Assembly: GCA_963846855.1 (NCBI GenBank)
Contig: CAWJXK010000008.1
Coordinates: forward strand, 806,001 to 870,000
Length of the DNA: 64,000 nt
DNA from: CAIWHR01 sp963846855
Lineage (GTDB): Bacteria > Pseudomonadota > Gammaproteobacteria > Burkholderiales > Casimicrobiaceae
Direction of reading: 5' to 3'
Shown: one piece after another, positions 63,388-64,000 of the stretch
Numbering within the stretch: position 1 is the stretch's first letter
Layout of the letters: each line of letters begins with the position of its first letter
The notes under the pieces: generated by a model
What the model saw: only the letters and a program-made list of their open reading frames with translations
Database searches by the model: none
What the model was told of the DNA's origin: nothing
Position numbers and translations under genes: made by a program

Positions 63388-64000
63388 GTTGCGCTTCCCG
63401 GTATCAGGGCGAGCGCGGTCAGCGCCGCGCGGCGATGCTCACGACCCTGGCCCGCGGGGAGCGCGATTCCCGGCGCCGACAGGGCAAAAGGCCGCGCCGA
63501 GCGCTCGGCCGCGAGCACCCACGCGGTGAGACGCGCGATCTTCGCTTCCGCGTCCTGCGTGGGCGGTAGCGAGCGCCAGGCGAGCAGCGCCGGGCCGCCT
63601 CCGCCCCCGCCTTCGAATTGCTTGGTGTACCAGCCGGCGCCGCGCGCGACGGCCTTCCACGCCACGCGCTGCAGCGGATCGCCGGGCGTGTACTCGCGCA
63701 GTCCGGCGAGATCGGCATCCTCGCCGCGCGATTGCACCTGCGCGTCGTGGCCGCTCAATCCGGCGGGCAGCGGCGGCGCTCCGGGTTCCGGCGCGGCGAA
63801 CACGACGCCCGCCAGCGGGAAGTGAACGTAGGCCCAGCCGCGCCAGAGCCCCAGCGGGAAATCCGAAGACAACGTGACGCGCCCGAGCGCGACGCGTCCT
63901 CGCCGCGAGGTCGGCAACTCGAGCGTGACCGGGAGCGCGGCATCCGGGACGACGTCGACCGTCACGGCCGGCGAGCCGCCGGCGGTGAGCGTGATCGCAT
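63384..64000 (-). CDS. DUF58 domain-containing protein, 5' end outside window
   Basis: The frame is open to the window edge, so at least 205 residues are seen and the N-terminus is missing. The DUF58 core is visible as LREYTPGDPLQRVAWKAVAR followed by YTKQFEGGGGGGPALLAW. The segment before it (VTLSSDFPLGLWRGWAYVHF) is the typical beta-sandwich-like lead-in. Such proteins, often with a von Willebrand-like domain, accompany MoxR AAA+ ATPases and TgpA. The stop overlaps the transglutaminase start by four bases. A start at GTG 63965 is possible but upstream codons look coding too. Confidence 0.88.
   Translation of the reverse strand, partial: AITLTAGGSPAVTVDVVPDAALPVTLELPTSRRGRVALGRVTLSSDFPLGLWRGWAYVHFPLAGVVFAAPEPGAPPLPAGLSGHDAQVQSRGEDADLAGLREYTPGDPLQRVAWKAVARGAGWYTKQFEGGGGGGPALLAWRSLPPTQDAEAKIARLTAWVLAAERSARPFALSAPGIALPAGQGREHRRAALTALALIPGSAT

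Overview
The window is very GC-rich DNA from a betaproteobacterium, probably Burkholderiales-like or a PEP-CTERM-bearing relative. The evidence is the gene order ndk-rlmN-pilF-rodZ-ispG-hisS-yfgM-bamB, the order surE-pcm-nlpD-rpoS, a DUF1631 protein, and two PEP-CTERM sorting signals. No rRNA, tRNA or CRISPR array was found.

Region by region. 0-2.5 kb: the 3' end of a TreS/maltokinase gene, an MscS-like membrane protein and a TraR/DksA zinc-finger protein. 2.7-10 kb: a catabolic block (aldehyde dehydrogenase, acyl-CoA ligase and SDR on plus; SDR, APH-like phosphotransferase and acyl-CoA dehydrogenase on minus). The kinase-ACAD-SDR-ligase set resembles the lva/ACAD10-11 route for 4-hydroxyacyl-CoA. 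10-18 kb: a tightly packed core operon for outer-membrane assembly, histidyl-tRNA, isoprenoids, cell shape and pili. 18.3-23.1 kb: a TRAP transporter (dctPQM) and tilS, all interrupted by single-base indels although the encoded protein segments look intact. 23-28.7 kb: accA, a DMT exporter, an ElaA-type GNAT, an EVE protein, two small membrane proteins and tartrate dehydrogenase. 28.7-31.6 kb: a TPR/O-GlcNAc-transferase-like protein and a second glycosyltransferase separated by one frameshift. 31.8-34.9 kb: proton-translocating transhydrogenase pntAA-AB-B. 34.9-40.8 kb: an unknown secreted protein, a giant CPBP protease with duplicated flanking modules, and an orphan peptide-binding protein. 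41-48.3 kb: hrpA, DUF1631 and EI24. 48.4-51.9 kb: an accessory patch with an IS30 remnant, a prepilin fragment, two PEP-CTERM genes and a beta-helix protein, nearly all frameshifted. 52-57 kb: pyrD and an MltB-PEP carboxylase reading frame. 57-61 kb: surE-pcm-nlpD-rpoS with two unusual repeat structures. 61-64 kb: a TgpA-type transglutaminase and a DUF58 protein.

The strongest leads are the mltB-ppc in-frame join, nested palindromes before surE, a 74-bp tandem repeat with overlapping mini-ORFs before rpoS, the CPBP duplication, the lva-like module, and two zones dominated by single-base insertions. The insertion zones look more like assembly error than gene decay, because one of them also breaks the normally essential tilS. 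I saw no clearly new defence or genetic system.
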